Source: Clostridium acetobutylicum ATCC 824 (GTDB lineage Bacteria; Bacillota; Clostridia; Clostridiales; Clostridiaceae). Taken from it: a DNA stretch of 64,000 nucleotides. The notes under the pieces are model-generated. The model did not search any database. It saw only the letters and a list, made by a program, of their open reading frames with translations, and was not told the origin of the DNA. Each line of letters starts with the position of its first letter. The first letter of the stretch is position 1. This document shows positions 47,529-56,590 of this stretch, piece after piece. Where the stretch lies: assembly GCF_000008765.1 (NCBI RefSeq), contig NC_003030.1, positions 344,001 through 408,000 on the forward strand, in the 5' to 3' direction. The position numbers and the translations under genes were made by a program.

Positions 47529-48027
47529 ATAGTATTTTCCAATTTTTTTTGAGGTTTTTTATATTTGCTTAAAATATTTATTAAAGTTTATTGGATATAA
47601 GTGTAATAAGTATTTGCAATAATATAGTATATTTCACTATTTGCTATAAATAAAAAGGTTTTTTTGACGATATATTGATGTTAATATAAATTTTAATACA
47701 TTTATGTAGAAATTACAATATATTTTTTGAAAATTAAAAAAATAATATAAAGATGTAGCATTTGAAAGAATTAAGTACTATTAATAAAAAAAGAGAAATT
47801 GTTGTAAAATTAAGTTGATTTTCAAAATATTTCTAACATATTTTGAATTAGGTGAGGAAGTTTCTGTTGCCAATAATTTAACACTTGGTTTCCCGGGTTT
47901 ATTAGGCAATATATTATGAATAGTATTATGACCCAATACAAAATAATGACTTAGGCTTAGTTAACTATTCACCATTATTGTAATAAAAAAACATTTGGGG
48001 TAAAATACAGGTGAAGGAGGCAAAATA
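47529..48027. other. Gene-free flank of the toxin locus
   Basis: About 500 bases between the mannanase promoter region and the LXG toxin gene, AT-rich, no gene seen. The base composition changes sharply at about 48040, where the toxin gene becomes visibly GC-richer. Confidence 0.4.
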
Positions 48028-50388
48028 ATGAGTAATAGTGAACTATATTATGAGGAACTGACCGACCTTTCCGTTCGGATTGCGCTAGGAATTAAAAATA
48101 GGACGGAGCCCCTTGATGAATTGAATCAGGCAATGACTCAATTAAGCCAAACTAATGCCATAAAAGGCAACGCGGCTAATGCAATGAAAGCCTATATTAG
48201 CGAAGTACATATGACCTTGATTCAAACCCTTGAGCTGATCCTTAACAATTATGAAATGGCACTTGGTAAGTATGTTAAAGGTTATTTAGAAGTGGATAGT
48301 GATGAGAGTTTCAAGCTCATTAAAGAAGATTTTGATGCCCATAAGCATAATCTAAGCTCACACCAATCTGATTTTACTTCTATTGGCAATAAATTAAAAG
48401 CTATTTCAGATGAAGCAGAGGATATTATACCCCTAAGAGGAGCAGGCAGCAAACGCCTCTTCAATGTTGCTAAAGATATGGGCACCATGAAAGAAATAGT
48501 AAGCAATCTCAATAATAAATGGAACGATTACGAACAGGCAGACCCAGGCTTCAATCAAGTTCAAGATTTAATTGCACAGACAACATCGCTTTTGAAGAGT
48601 ACGCTTTCGGTTCCACGTGGCTATTCTTATAGTCCAGGAAGCTTTAGCAAGCTTATAAGTAAGGATTTTGTGAATGCTTTTGAGGTTAATGCAAATTATG
48701 CACAAAATGCCGATAATCAGAAAGCTTTTAAGGCTAATTGGGATAGAATTAGTAAGAACTATACTACTGACCAAAATCGAATGGCTGAAGAAGCAAAAAA
48801 GGAAGCTCAAAAAGAGGGACTTATTGGACTAATTTGGGACGAGCTTCAAATTGCAGGTGGTACCGTTATTACAGTGATAGGACTAGGTTTAACGCCATTC
48901 ACAGGTGGATTATCCATTGGTTTAGTTGTTTTGGGCGGTAGTATGGTGGTTGGAGGAGTTAATAGTGCTATAAATCATACCTCAATGGCCATAACTGGCA
49001 AGGGTTACAATCTAGTAGGAAACTTGACAAATGGGGCGTTACAATGGTATAACAAAAACATTGGTGAGCCTTTAGTGAAAACAGGAAATCCCATTGCAAA
49101 GTTTGTGGCTGGTTTTGGCAGTGGTGCTATTGAATTGGCTGGAGGAATGGGTCAGTTTAGTGTATATGACACAGGAAAAACAGTACATACTTTATGGACA
49201 AATCCTCAAGCAAGAGCACAAGTTGGTAAAAGCATTGGAAATTGGTGGAACCAGATTCGCAGTGGAAATGCATATGTTATAGGACAAACAGCTGCGGTGG
49301 CTGCAAGTGTACTTGTGGCACCAGAAGATATAGGTGCTGCGGCTGGTGATGCAAGCAAGGCGGAAAGTTTACTTGGTAAAGTAGGTACATTCTCAAAATC
49401 CATCGCTGTTTCAAGTGTAGAAAATGCTAAGAACATAGCTACTTTACCATGGAGAACCGTTGATAACCTTGGTAGTAAGGTTGCAGATTTGCGTACAGTA
49501 CTTAATGAAGGCAAGGGTGCTATAGGTGATTTAACAAAATCCGTTGTTGTTTCAAGTGCAAAAAATGCTAAGAGTGTATTGACTAAAGTAAAAGGAACAG
49601 TAAGTGACTTTGGGACTGCTTCAGCTGAATTTGCAAAAGCTTTTGGAAAAACTTACGTGGAGGAAAGCGGTAAGTATGCAAACACTTGTTTTTCTGCGAC
49701 TGGTGCAGCGGGAGCTGGTGCAAAAGCCGCTTATAAAGCAACTATTGCAGGAGCGAAAGAAGCTAAAAGTGCTTTCAGAGTGGGTAAAGCTGGAGAAAAT
49801 GGTTTTGGTGATATGGCGGCTGAATCTAAAAGATTAATACCAGGTACTCCTGGGGTAGTTACAGGTGGAAGTTCTACAAAACTTGGTAAAAACATGTTTG
49901 AGGAAATGGGATTACCTCGATCAACAAAACGCACGCCCTATCAGGCTCAGCATATTATTCCTAAGGATTTTAAAGAGCATCCTATTATACAAAAGATTGG
50001 TATGGATATGGATCATGCTTCAAATGGATATTTCCTTCGTCGACCTGATGAATCTATCAGCCCAATGTCTCGACACGAAGGATACCATGCAGTTTATAGT
50101 GATTTTGTTGAGAGACAATTAAATGCTATGGATATCAATCAGAGTATTAATATATTAGAGAAACAAGTTTATGATTTGCAACAAAAGTTAAGAAAACTTC
50201 AAGATAAAGGTTTACCACTATATATGAAAGATGATTACTTGGAAAAAGAGTTGAGTAAGATTAAGAAAAAAGGCTTTGATGCATATAAGCAGGACAGAGT
50301 TATTAACAAGAATAAAGTCAAGCCAATCTGGGATAGGGGCGGAGGCGCAACAATAGAACTATGGGAAAGGTGGTTTAATAAACTATGA
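48028..50388 (+). CDS. LXG polymorphic toxin with AHH-type nuclease tip
   Basis: 786 residues, the only complete toxin of the locus. Residues 1-200 are an LXG-type helical head (ELYYEELTDLSVRI ... AYISEVHMTLIQTLELI), the delivery domain of type VII (Esx/Yuk) secreted toxins. Residues 279-312 form a glycine-rich hydrophobic stretch. A low-complexity pre-toxin spacer runs to about 600. The tip has AQHIIPKDF (near 639) followed by DHASNGYFL and SRHEGYHAVYSDFV, the His/Asn layout of the AHH family of HNH nucleases, with AQH in place of AHH. AAGGAGG before ATG. Early codons are richer in GC than neighbours, suggesting transfer. Overlaps its immunity gene by four bases. Confidence 0.88.
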   Translation: MSNSELYYEELTDLSVRIALGIKNRTEPLDELNQAMTQLSQTNAIKGNAANAMKAYISEVHMTLIQTLELILNNYEMALGKYVKGYLEVDSDESFKLIKEDFDAHKHNLSSHQSDFTSIGNKLKAISDEAEDIIPLRGAGSKRLFNVAKDMGTMKEIVSNLNNKWNDYEQADPGFNQVQDLIAQTTSLLKSTLSVPRGYSYSPGSFSKLISKDFVNAFEVNANYAQNADNQKAFKANWDRISKNYTTDQNRMAEEAKKEAQKEGLIGLIWDELQIAGGTVITVIGLGLTPFTGGLSIGLVVLGGSMVVGGVNSAINHTSMAITGKGYNLVGNLTNGALQWYNKNIGEPLVKTGNPIAKFVAGFGSGAIELAGGMGQFSVYDTGKTVHTLWTNPQARAQVGKSIGNWWNQIRSGNAYVIGQTAAVAASVLVAPEDIGAAAGDASKAESLLGKVGTFSKSIAVSSVENAKNIATLPWRTVDNLGSKVADLRTVLNEGKGAIGDLTKSVVVSSAKNAKSVLTKVKGTVSDFGTASAEFAKAFGKTYVEESGKYANTCFSATGAAGAGAKAAYKATIAGAKEAKSAFRVGKAGENGFGDMAAESKRLIPGTPGVVTGGSSTKLGKNMFEEMGLPRSTKRTPYQAQHIIPKDFKEHPIIQKIGMDMDHASNGYFLRRPDESISPMSRHEGYHAVYSDFVERQLNAMDINQSINILEKQVYDLQQKLRKLQDKGLPLYMKDDYLEKELSKIKKKGFDAYKQDRVINKNKVKPIWDRGGGATIELWERWFNKL
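48391..48790 (+). repeat. Repeat A, copy 1 (LXG-domain DNA)
   Basis: About 400 bases repeated at 56194-56590 with few differences (for example GAAGCAGAG against GAAGCGGAG). Encodes residues about 122-254 of the LXG toxin. Confidence 0.9.
49101..49577 (+). repeat. Repeat B, copy 1 (pre-toxin DNA)
   Basis: The intact toxin's segment from GTTTGTGGCTGG. It recurs at 51185-51517 (first 330 bases) and at 53691-54065 (last 375 bases). Homology available for recombination between cassettes. Confidence 0.9.
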
Positions 50389-50885
50389 AATATGGTGCAT
50401 ACTCCGATCTAATTAAGGAAGTTATCGATTTTAGTAACACAATGGATAGCCATAAAAAAGGTAGCATCCCTAAGGATATTTTTGTTATAAACGAATTTGA
50501 AAAGATAGAGGATTTTGCATTTGAAAAATTATATGGTGAGGATGAATATACTTGGTCGGATATTAGGCAATTAGAAATGAGTAAGGTTAAAGGAAAACTT
50601 TACAGGTTAAGAGATGATGAAAAACCTAAGGAATTAGATTTGCTTTTGGACATTATATCAGAGGGGTTAAGAAGGCATATAACAGACTCCTATAGTAAAT
50701 TTTTCGAAAGCGTTGTAGTTGATTTGAAAAATTGTGCTGTTAATCGATCTGTAAATGGAAGAGCTATAAACTTTTATGAAAAAATGTTTAAAATCTACCA
50801 AACAGGAGGGTTCCCTTGTGGTTGGGATGGAGAATATCCTGAAGGTAGGATAGTTGCTTACTATCCAAAAGAAGTTGATTTATAA
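50385..50885 (+). CDS. Immunity protein for the AHH toxin
   Basis: 166 residues, cytosolic. Starts ATGA overlapping the toxin stop, so it is translated with the toxin. Family not recognised by name, but it has a homologue at 60470-60964: both have a YTWxDIxxLxMS segment and a C-terminal GGxPCGW(D/E)G motif. Position directly after an LXG toxin and the homologue next to a remnant of the same toxin tail support an immunity role. Confidence 0.8.
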   Translation: MKYGAYSDLIKEVIDFSNTMDSHKKGSIPKDIFVINEFEKIEDFAFEKLYGEDEYTWSDIRQLEMSKVKGKLYRLRDDEKPKELDLLLDIISEGLRRHITDSYSKFFESVVVDLKNCAVNRSVNGRAINFYEKMFKIYQTGGFPCGWDGEYPEGRIVAYYPKEVDL

Positions 50886-50944
50886 TGTATTAAGTTCTAA
50901 CTAAAAGAAAAACTAAGTATATATTATATATAACTATGATAAGA

Positions 50945-50980
50945 GTCAATGTTTCTAATTAAGAAACATTGACCCTTTTT
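50945..50980 (+). terminator. Terminator of the LXG toxin-immunity pair
   Basis: GTCAATGTTTCT (50945-50956) pairs with AGAAACATTGAC (50962-50973), followed by CCTTTTT. Confidence 0.9.
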
Positions 50981-51011
50981 CCATGTAAAGAGATTGAATG
51001 GAGTAAGGCTT

Positions 51012-51124
51012 ATGTGGAAATTAATTGAAGATTTCAAGATGAGCCTAATAGAGGTTGGGAAAAGTCCTAAAACAATAGAAGCTATGTCTGTGACATTAAG
51101 GATTTTAAAGAGTTTCTAGTTTGA
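51012..51124 (+). pseudogene. Tyrosine-recombinase N-terminal fragment
   Basis: Reads LIEDFKMSLIEVGKSPKTIE, then after a one-base frameshift near 51082 continues as YVCDIKDFKEFLV and stops. This is the SAM-like core-binding start of a phage/transposon-type integrase (usual form: FxxxLxxxGKSxxTIxxYxxDIxxFxxFL). The catalytic domain is absent. It sits between the first toxin pair and the first orphan cassette. Confidence 0.65.
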
Positions 51125-51184
51125 CTTTTTACTTTCCTATCATGTATAATGCTTAAATTACAAGCTTCATCCATATTTTGTAAA

Positions 51185-51517
51185 AGTTTGTGGCTGGTTT
51201 TGGCAATGGGGCTATTCAATTGGCAGGAGGAATGGGTCAGTTTAGTGTATATGACACAGGAAAAGCAGAGCATACTTTATGGACAAATCCTGAAGCAAGA
51301 GCACAATTGATGGCACAAATGGGAAATTGGTGGAATCAGATTCGCAGTGGAAATGCATATGTGATGGGACAAACAGCTGCGGTGGCTGCAAGTGTACTTG
51401 TGGCACCGGAAGATATAGGTGCTACAGCTAGTGATGCAGGCAAGGCGGAAAGCTTACTTGGTAAAGTAGGTACATTCTCAAAATCCATCGCTATTTCAAG
51501 TGCAGAAAATGCGAAGA
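51185..51517 (+). repeat. Repeat B, copy 2
   Basis: Matches 49101-49431 of the intact toxin at about 90% or better, starting abruptly at GTTTGTGGCTGG. It forms the 5' part of the deaminase cassette. Confidence 0.85.
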
Positions 51518-52425
51518 GTGTAATTAATTTACCAGGAAGGGCGCTTGATGATGTTAAAAAAGCAGCAGGATTTGTAAATGGAAAGCTTTTACCAGCGTCA
51601 GGAGAAGCGGTAAAAAGTTTTGGCAAGGTATTAAAAAATACAGGCAAAGATTTAAAAGGATTAACTCGTCAAGTAGAAGCTGAAATGCCCGGTGTGGGTC
51701 GAGTTAGTGTAGGATCTAATATAGAGTTTAGTGAAGTAGTTAATGATTTTAAAAATGGAGTTGGAAATATTAAGGATAACTTTGTGAAGGCCGTTAAGAG
51801 TGGAAATGGAGTGGAGTCTAAAACTGAAATTAAATTAGGTAAAGCAGATTTAGATGTATATAGAGCTCAAATTGGAGTTCCAGAGAGGAATACAGTTTCC
51901 GTAGGAAAAACTGATGTAAAAGGATTAGAAGGTAAGAAATTTAATGGAGCATCACCAGAAGTTAGAAAAGAAGGAGGATTACAAGGGTTAGATGACATAT
52001 TTCCAAATCGTGGGATAACAGCTCCATATGATAAAAGTATACCAGGTCATAAACAATTTATGGAACATGCAGAAGAAGGCTCCATTGCTGAATTTGAGGA
52101 TGCTATTGAAAAAGCGGGACTAAAACCAGAAGATGTTAAAGGAACATTCTATATCCACCAATCTAATCCAAGAGGTGTTTGTGATAAATGTACTTTAGGT
52201 CTGTTTAAACCTGATATTTACGGGAGAAAGGGTATATTTAAGCAATTAACTGATAAGTACCCAAATTTAAAAATAAAGGTTACAACACAAATGGATTATT
52301 CTATAGAATTTCCTAGAGGCACTTTGTCATTTGAAGTGAAAAATGGTGAAGTGTTAAACGCTGTACAAGTAAGAAAAAATCCAAAAAATAAATTTCAATT
52401 TTCGCATTATCCAGAACAGGAGTGA
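51190..52425 (+). CDS. Headless orphan toxin cassette with deaminase-like tip
   Basis: 411 residues if the GTG at 51190 is used, but no ribosome site precedes it and the LXG head is missing, so it is likely silent. Residues 1-110 copy the pre-toxin part of the LXG protein. Residues 110-210 are a second spacer shared with the 53764 cassette. The tip (about 270-411) has HAE at 293-295 and CDKC with cysteines 331 and 334 after NPRGV, the zinc-site pattern (HxE ... CxxC) of the cytidine-deaminase-like toxin superfamily. Nucleic acid is the expected target. Followed 6 bases later by two immunity genes. Confidence 0.75.
   Translation: MAGFGNGAIQLAGGMGQFSVYDTGKAEHTLWTNPEARAQLMAQMGNWWNQIRSGNAYVMGQTAAVAASVLVAPEDIGATASDAGKAESLLGKVGTFSKSIAISSAENAKSVINLPGRALDDVKKAAGFVNGKLLPASGEAVKSFGKVLKNTGKDLKGLTRQVEAEMPGVGRVSVGSNIEFSEVVNDFKNGVGNIKDNFVKAVKSGNGVESKTEIKLGKADLDVYRAQIGVPERNTVSVGKTDVKGLEGKKFNGASPEVRKEGGLQGLDDIFPNRGITAPYDKSIPGHKQFMEHAEEGSIAEFEDAIEKAGLKPEDVKGTFYIHQSNPRGVCDKCTLGLFKPDIYGRKGIFKQLTDKYPNLKIKVTTQMDYSIEFPRGTLSFEVKNGEVLNAVQVRKNPKNKFQFSHYPEQE
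51513..51820 (+). repeat. Repeat C, copy 1 (second spacer)
   Basis: About 300 bases from AAGAGTGTAATTAATTTACC to the end of KDNFVKAVKSG, nearly identical to 54061-54352. The toxin tips diverge completely right after it, in both cassettes at the same point. Confidence 0.9.
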
Positions 52426-52431
52426 TATTTA

Positions 52432-52956
52432 ATGATAAACTTCATAAAAGAAATTAATGAATATGCAAAAGTTACTATAGGATTAGTTATTGCTGAAAAA
52501 GTATTTAGTCTAATAGATAAAAATGATTATGGATATAATCTTGGTAGAGAAGCCTTAGATAATAGTTGGAAGTGGCTTGAGGGTGAAGAAATAGATGCTG
52601 ATGAATTATGTGATTATATTGGTAATATCGATGGTGAAGAGGACATATCAGGAATTGCTTATATTACAAAACAAATAAAATATAAGCATATGTGGTATGT
52701 ACTATACTATGCTATAGCATATACATCTTGGCTGGCGTATATTAATGAAGATAGCTGTCCACCCGAAGAGTTAGATAATGTTAGTGATGATACATTAATA
52801 TATATCATTCAGAATGCAATTAAAACTGAATTGTTTAAAATTGAAAGTATTAATAGAATAAAAGATTATTTATTAGAAAATTACCCTCTGAGTAATATGT
52901 CAAAAGAAAAAAATATAAGTAAAAAAGAAATCATGAAAATGTTAGATGATAATTAA
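52432..52956 (+). CDS. Immunity protein, Imm6-like, copy 1
   Basis: 174 residues, acidic, cytosolic. The segment LGREALDNSWKWLEGEEIDADELCDYI and a later YYAIAYTSWLAY look like the Imm6 immunity family as I remember it. Starts six bases after the deaminase cassette. Homologous to the next gene (CWEWLEGG, YVAWQAY at matching places), which overlaps its end by 11 bases. Expected to bind and block the deaminase tip. Confidence 0.75.
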   Translation: MINFIKEINEYAKVTIGLVIAEKVFSLIDKNDYGYNLGREALDNSWKWLEGEEIDADELCDYIGNIDGEEDISGIAYITKQIKYKHMWYVLYYAIAYTSWLAYINEDSCPPEELDNVSDDTLIYIIQNAIKTELFKIESINRIKDYLLENYPLSNMSKEKNISKKEIMKMLDDN

Positions 52957-53475
52957 GTTAGATGGTATTTGTGAAAATGGAAAAGCTGCTGTAGCGCTAA
53001 TTATGTCAGAAATTACATTAAATAGTATAGAACAACACAATACTGAGTATAAGTTTTGTAGAGATGCTATTGATATGTGTTGGGAATGGTTGGAAGGTGG
53101 TAATGTTAATAAATATGAAATATGTAGTTTGATTGCTAATGATAATAAATGCTTAGCTGATATAACCAGTAATACTGAGGATGATAAATTAGGAAATAAA
53201 TATGGTACAATTATGATTTCGGTTTCATATGTAGCATGGCAAGCATATAACAAGGAGAATAATTACCATTATCCACAATATTTAGAAATAATTGATGATG
53301 AGTATTTAGTAGAATTAATTAAAGATTTGATTGAAATAGACAAATTTATTACAGAAGAAATATAAAATTTATTTTAAATAATTTTAAAGAAAAGTATCCG
53401 GATAATGTGAATGATAAATTCTGTAGAATAAGTAAAGCTAAAATCTTAGATAATATAGTTAAGAGAATGAAATAG
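52946..53475 (+). pseudogene. Immunity protein, Imm6-like, copy 2, C-terminal frameshift
   Basis: The open frame from ATG 52946 stops at 53365 (139 residues). Shifting one base near 53357 continues as NNFKEKYPDNVNDKF to ILDNIVKRMK and a stop at 53475, which parallels the end of copy 1 (ENYPLSNMSK ... IMKMLDDN). So the gene was once about 176 residues and has lost a base, or it now works as a shortened protein. Confidence 0.65.
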
Positions 53476-53605
53476 TAGTATACTATTTTGCAAATAGATT
53501 TCTACTGCAAAATTAAGAAGTATCTAGATACATAAACTAATAGAATTAATAAATGCTATAAAAATTGATGGAATATTATATATAAATGAATTTATAATTA
53601 TAATA

Positions 53606-53667
53606 ATGAAGTGAAAAGATGAAATGAATCAGCTTAAATTAAGTAGGCTGGTTCATTTTTTAGTAGT
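53606..53667 (+). terminator. Cassette terminator, repeat D copy 1
   Basis: ATGAATCAGC pairs with GCTGGTTCAT and is followed by TTTTTAG. The surrounding 60 bases recur at 59411-59476 with compensating stem changes. Confidence 0.8.
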
Positions 53668-53690
53668 TATCATATGTTATAATACATTCA

Positions 53691-54065
53691 TCCTCAAGCA
53701 GGAGCACAAGTTGGTAAAAGCATCGGAAATTGGTGGAACCAGATTCGTAGTGGAAATGCATATGTGATAGGACAAACAGCTGCGGTGGCTGCAAGTGTAC
53801 TTGTGGCACCGGAAGATATAGGTGCTGCGGCTGGTGATGCAAGCAAGGCGGAAAGTTTAGTTGGTAAAATAGGTACATTCTCGAAATCCATCGCTGTTTC
53901 AAGTGTAGAAAATGCTAAGAATATAGCTACTTTACCATGGAGAACCGTTGATAACATTGGTAGTAAAGTTGCAGATTTGCGTACAGTATTTAGTGAAGGT
54001 AAGGGTGCTATAGGTGATTTAACAAAATCTGTTGTTGTTTCAAGTGCAAAAAATGCTAAGAGTGT
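53691..54065 (+). repeat. Repeat B, copy 3
   Basis: Begins at TCCTCAAGC and matches 49203-49577 closely (for example GTTGGTAAAAGCAT and the GAACCGTTGATAAC segment). Confidence 0.9.
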
Positions 54066-54930
54066 AATTAATTTACCAGGAAGGGCGCTTGATGATGTTA
54101 AAAAAGCAGCAGGATTTGTAAATGGAAAGCTTTTACCAGCATCAGGAGAAGCGGTAAAAAGTTTTGGTAAGGTATTAAAAAATACAGGAAAAGATTTAAA
54201 AGGATTAACGCGTCAAGTAGAGGCTGAAATGCCCGGTGTAGGTCGAGTTAGTGTAGGACCTAATATAGAGTTTAGTGAAGTTGGGAATAATTTCAAAAAT
54301 GGAGTTAGTGATGTTAAGGATAACTTTGTAAAGGCAGTTAAGAGTGGAGATGCTAGGATAACTATAACAAATATGGACCAGGCAAATGAATGGGGAAGTC
54401 AATATTATGATAATTGGCTAAAGTCTTTAAATGATAGTGAGAGAAATGCTATCAGGCAATATACTGGGAATGACTATAAAAAGATTAACAATTATTTAAG
54501 AGGAGTTAATGATTCTTTAGATGGAATAGATCCTAAAATAATTGAAGATATAAAGAGTGGACTTAAGAAAGCAAGTGTTCCACATGATATGAAAGTATAC
54601 AGAGGAACAGATTTGAATCCTCTACGAAACTTGATTGATGTTGGTAAAGATGGTAGTTTGGATTTTAGTTCCTTGGTTGGAAAAACATTTAAAGATGATG
54701 GATTTATGAGTACTGCTCTTGTCAAAGAATCATCTTTTGATTATATGAATGTCTCATGGGAAATAAATGTGCCGAAAGGTACCGAAGCAGCGTATGTCAG
54801 TAAAATTAGCTATTTTCCTGATGAGGCAGAATTACTTTTAAATCATGGACAAGAAATGATAATAAAAGAAGCCACTGTAGGTAGTGATGGAAAATTGAAT
54901 ATTGTTTTAGATTTGAATTTAAAGAGGTAG
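53764..54930 (+). CDS. Headless orphan toxin cassette with ADP-ribosyltransferase tip
   Basis: 388 residues in the open frame. No LXG head and no ribosome site at the first start codon; translated codons from repeat B extend upstream to 53691. Residues 1-100 copy repeat B and 100-198 repeat C. The tip (about 200-388) has the R-S-E layout of VIP2/C3-type mono-ADP-ribosyltransferases: Arg in VYRGTDLNP near 280, the ST(S) strand in GFMSTALV near 316, and the E-x-E loop in DEAELLLNHGQEM near 354-356. The ADP-ribosylglycohydrolase gene follows directly. As it stands it needs fusion to a head to be exported. Confidence 0.82.
   Translation: MIGQTAAVAASVLVAPEDIGAAAGDASKAESLVGKIGTFSKSIAVSSVENAKNIATLPWRTVDNIGSKVADLRTVFSEGKGAIGDLTKSVVVSSAKNAKSVINLPGRALDDVKKAAGFVNGKLLPASGEAVKSFGKVLKNTGKDLKGLTRQVEAEMPGVGRVSVGPNIEFSEVGNNFKNGVSDVKDNFVKAVKSGDARITITNMDQANEWGSQYYDNWLKSLNDSERNAIRQYTGNDYKKINNYLRGVNDSLDGIDPKIIEDIKSGLKKASVPHDMKVYRGTDLNPLRNLIDVGKDGSLDFSSLVGKTFKDDGFMSTALVKESSFDYMNVSWEINVPKGTEAAYVSKISYFPDEAELLLNHGQEMIIKEATVGSDGKLNIVLDLNLKR
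54061..54352 (+). repeat. Repeat C, copy 2
   Basis: Near-identical to 51513-51820 until the AVKSG codons, where the ADP-ribosyltransferase tip begins. Confidence 0.9.
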
Positions 54931-54939
54931 GTGAATATT

Positions 54940-55965
54940 ATGTCAGGTGTAAGAATGATTGATAGGTGGGAAGAGGATAATAAAATGTTTCTTCGCCTAT
55001 ATATAAAAGAGCGAGTTCTTCCAACTATATATGGTAGTATTTTAGGGGACTTAGTTGGAGTTCCGGTGGAGTTTAAAAAAAGAGGATCTTTTTTTGTGGA
55101 AGATATAATTGGATATGGTACCTATAATCAGCCAGCTGGAACTTGGTCTGATGATACATCATTAACTTTATGTTTAATAGAAAATATAGTTGAAGAAGGT
55201 ACTATCAAAAGTTTGATGGAGAAGTTTGTTAATTATCAAGATAAAGGCTATATGACCCCATATGGACAGATGTTTGATATAGGTGGAGCTACAGCTCAAG
55301 CTATAGGAAGATTTAAGGCTGGTTGTTTACCCCAAAATTGTGGAGGACAATCTGAATATGATAATGGTAATGGAGCTATTATGAGAATATCTCCATTAGC
55401 TTTTTTATTTGATAATGAGTTTGATTTTGTTAAAAAGGCAGAAGTTATTAAACAATATACGGAGATTACTCATGCTCATCCACGAGCTATAGTAGGTTCA
55501 ATTATTTATATTGAGCTATTATTGAGACTATACCACAATAATACATTAGAAAAATCAATTAAAGATATATTGGATCTTTTTGAGGAAAATTTTCCTAAGA
55601 ATCATATATATATGGACGAATTTAAATATTATAAGAGAATTTTTGATAGCAATTTTTTTAATGTTCCAGAAGAACAAATATTATCAGATGGATATGTGGT
55701 GCATACATTGGAAGCTGCTATTTGGTGTGTAGGGAATACAAAAAACTTTAAAGAAGCAATTTTAAAAGCTGTTAATTTAGGGGGAGATACAGATACTGTT
55801 GGAGTAATTACAGGTGCTATTGCTGGAATGTATTATAAGATGGATGAGATTCCTCAAGATTGGCTTAACAAAATAGCAAAAAAACAGGATATTGATGAAT
55901 TGATAAATAAATTTTATAAATACTGTGCAGATAAAGCTGTTATTGAAAAGTACGGAAGTTTGTAG
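54940..55965 (+). CDS. ADP-ribosylglycohydrolase (DraG-like), probable immunity enzyme
   Basis: About 341 residues from ATG 54940 behind AGGTAGGTG. DraG-family signatures: GSILGDLVGVPVEF, the magnesium ligands in TWSDDTSLTL, HAHPRAIVG and GGDTDTVGVITGAIAG near the C-terminus, so both metal sites are complete. The family removes ADP-ribose from arginine or other residues. Directly following an ADP-ribosyltransferase toxin tip, it most likely protects by reversing the modification, as described for Tri1 with Tre1. Confidence 0.88.
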   Translation: MSGVRMIDRWEEDNKMFLRLYIKERVLPTIYGSILGDLVGVPVEFKKRGSFFVEDIIGYGTYNQPAGTWSDDTSLTLCLIENIVEEGTIKSLMEKFVNYQDKGYMTPYGQMFDIGGATAQAIGRFKAGCLPQNCGGQSEYDNGNGAIMRISPLAFLFDNEFDFVKKAEVIKQYTEITHAHPRAIVGSIIYIELLLRLYHNNTLEKSIKDILDLFEENFPKNHIYMDEFKYYKRIFDSNFFNVPEEQILSDGYVVHTLEAAIWCVGNTKNFKEAILKAVNLGGDTDTVGVITGAIAGMYYKMDEIPQDWLNKIAKKQDIDELINKFYKYCADKAVIEKYGSL

Positions 55966-56141
55966 TAGAGGAGGTAGTTATTCTGTCTAGTTGAGAAAAT
56001 CATAATGTGATTAATATGATCGGAGGTGAAGCTGGCAGAATAAAGTATAGATTATAGCAAAAGGCATAATGCATAATGATTATAATGAAACAAGAGCAAT
56101 AAAAGTAAGAATTAAGTATTAAATATATTGCAGTACTGGGG

Positions 56142-56180
56142 AAGGTTAACGCTTATAAAAATGTGTTAGCCTTTTTTCGT
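56142..56180 (+). terminator. Terminator after the ADP-ribosylglycohydrolase
   Basis: AAGGTTAACGC pairs with GTGTTAGCCTT (two G-T pairs), followed by TTTTCG. The 200 bases between the gene and this hairpin hold only scattered remnants. Confidence 0.7.
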
Positions 56181-56193
56181 TTAAAACGAGCAA

Positions 56194-56590
56194 CCAATTA
56201 AAAGCTATTTCAGATGAAGCGGAGGATATTATATCTCTAAGTGGAGCAGGCAGCAAACGTCTCTTTAATGTTGCTAAAGATATGGGCACCATGAAAGAAA
56301 TAGTAAGCAATCTCAATAATAAATGGAATGATTACGAACAGTCAGACCCAGGATTCAATCAAGTTCAAGATTTAATTGCACAGACAACATCTCTCTTGAA
56401 GAGTACGCTTTCGGTTCCACGTGGTTATTCTTATAGTCCAGGAAGCTTTAGTAAGCTTATAAGTAAGGATTTTGTGAATGCTTTTGAGGTTAATGCCAAG
56501 TATGTACAAGATAATCAGAAAGACTTTAGCGCTAATTGGGATAGAATTAGTAAGAACTATGGTACTGACCAGAAACGAATGGCTGATGCT
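56194..56590 (+). repeat. Repeat A, copy 2
   Basis: Close copy of 48391-48790, beginning inside the LXG domain at CAATTAAAAGC and losing similarity after the ATGGCTGA codons. Confidence 0.9.

Noticed and set aside
48391-54352. CRISPR or tandem repeat array
   Set aside because: The repeats are 300 to 470 bases long, coding, and few in number; they are toxin-gene segments, not CRISPR units.
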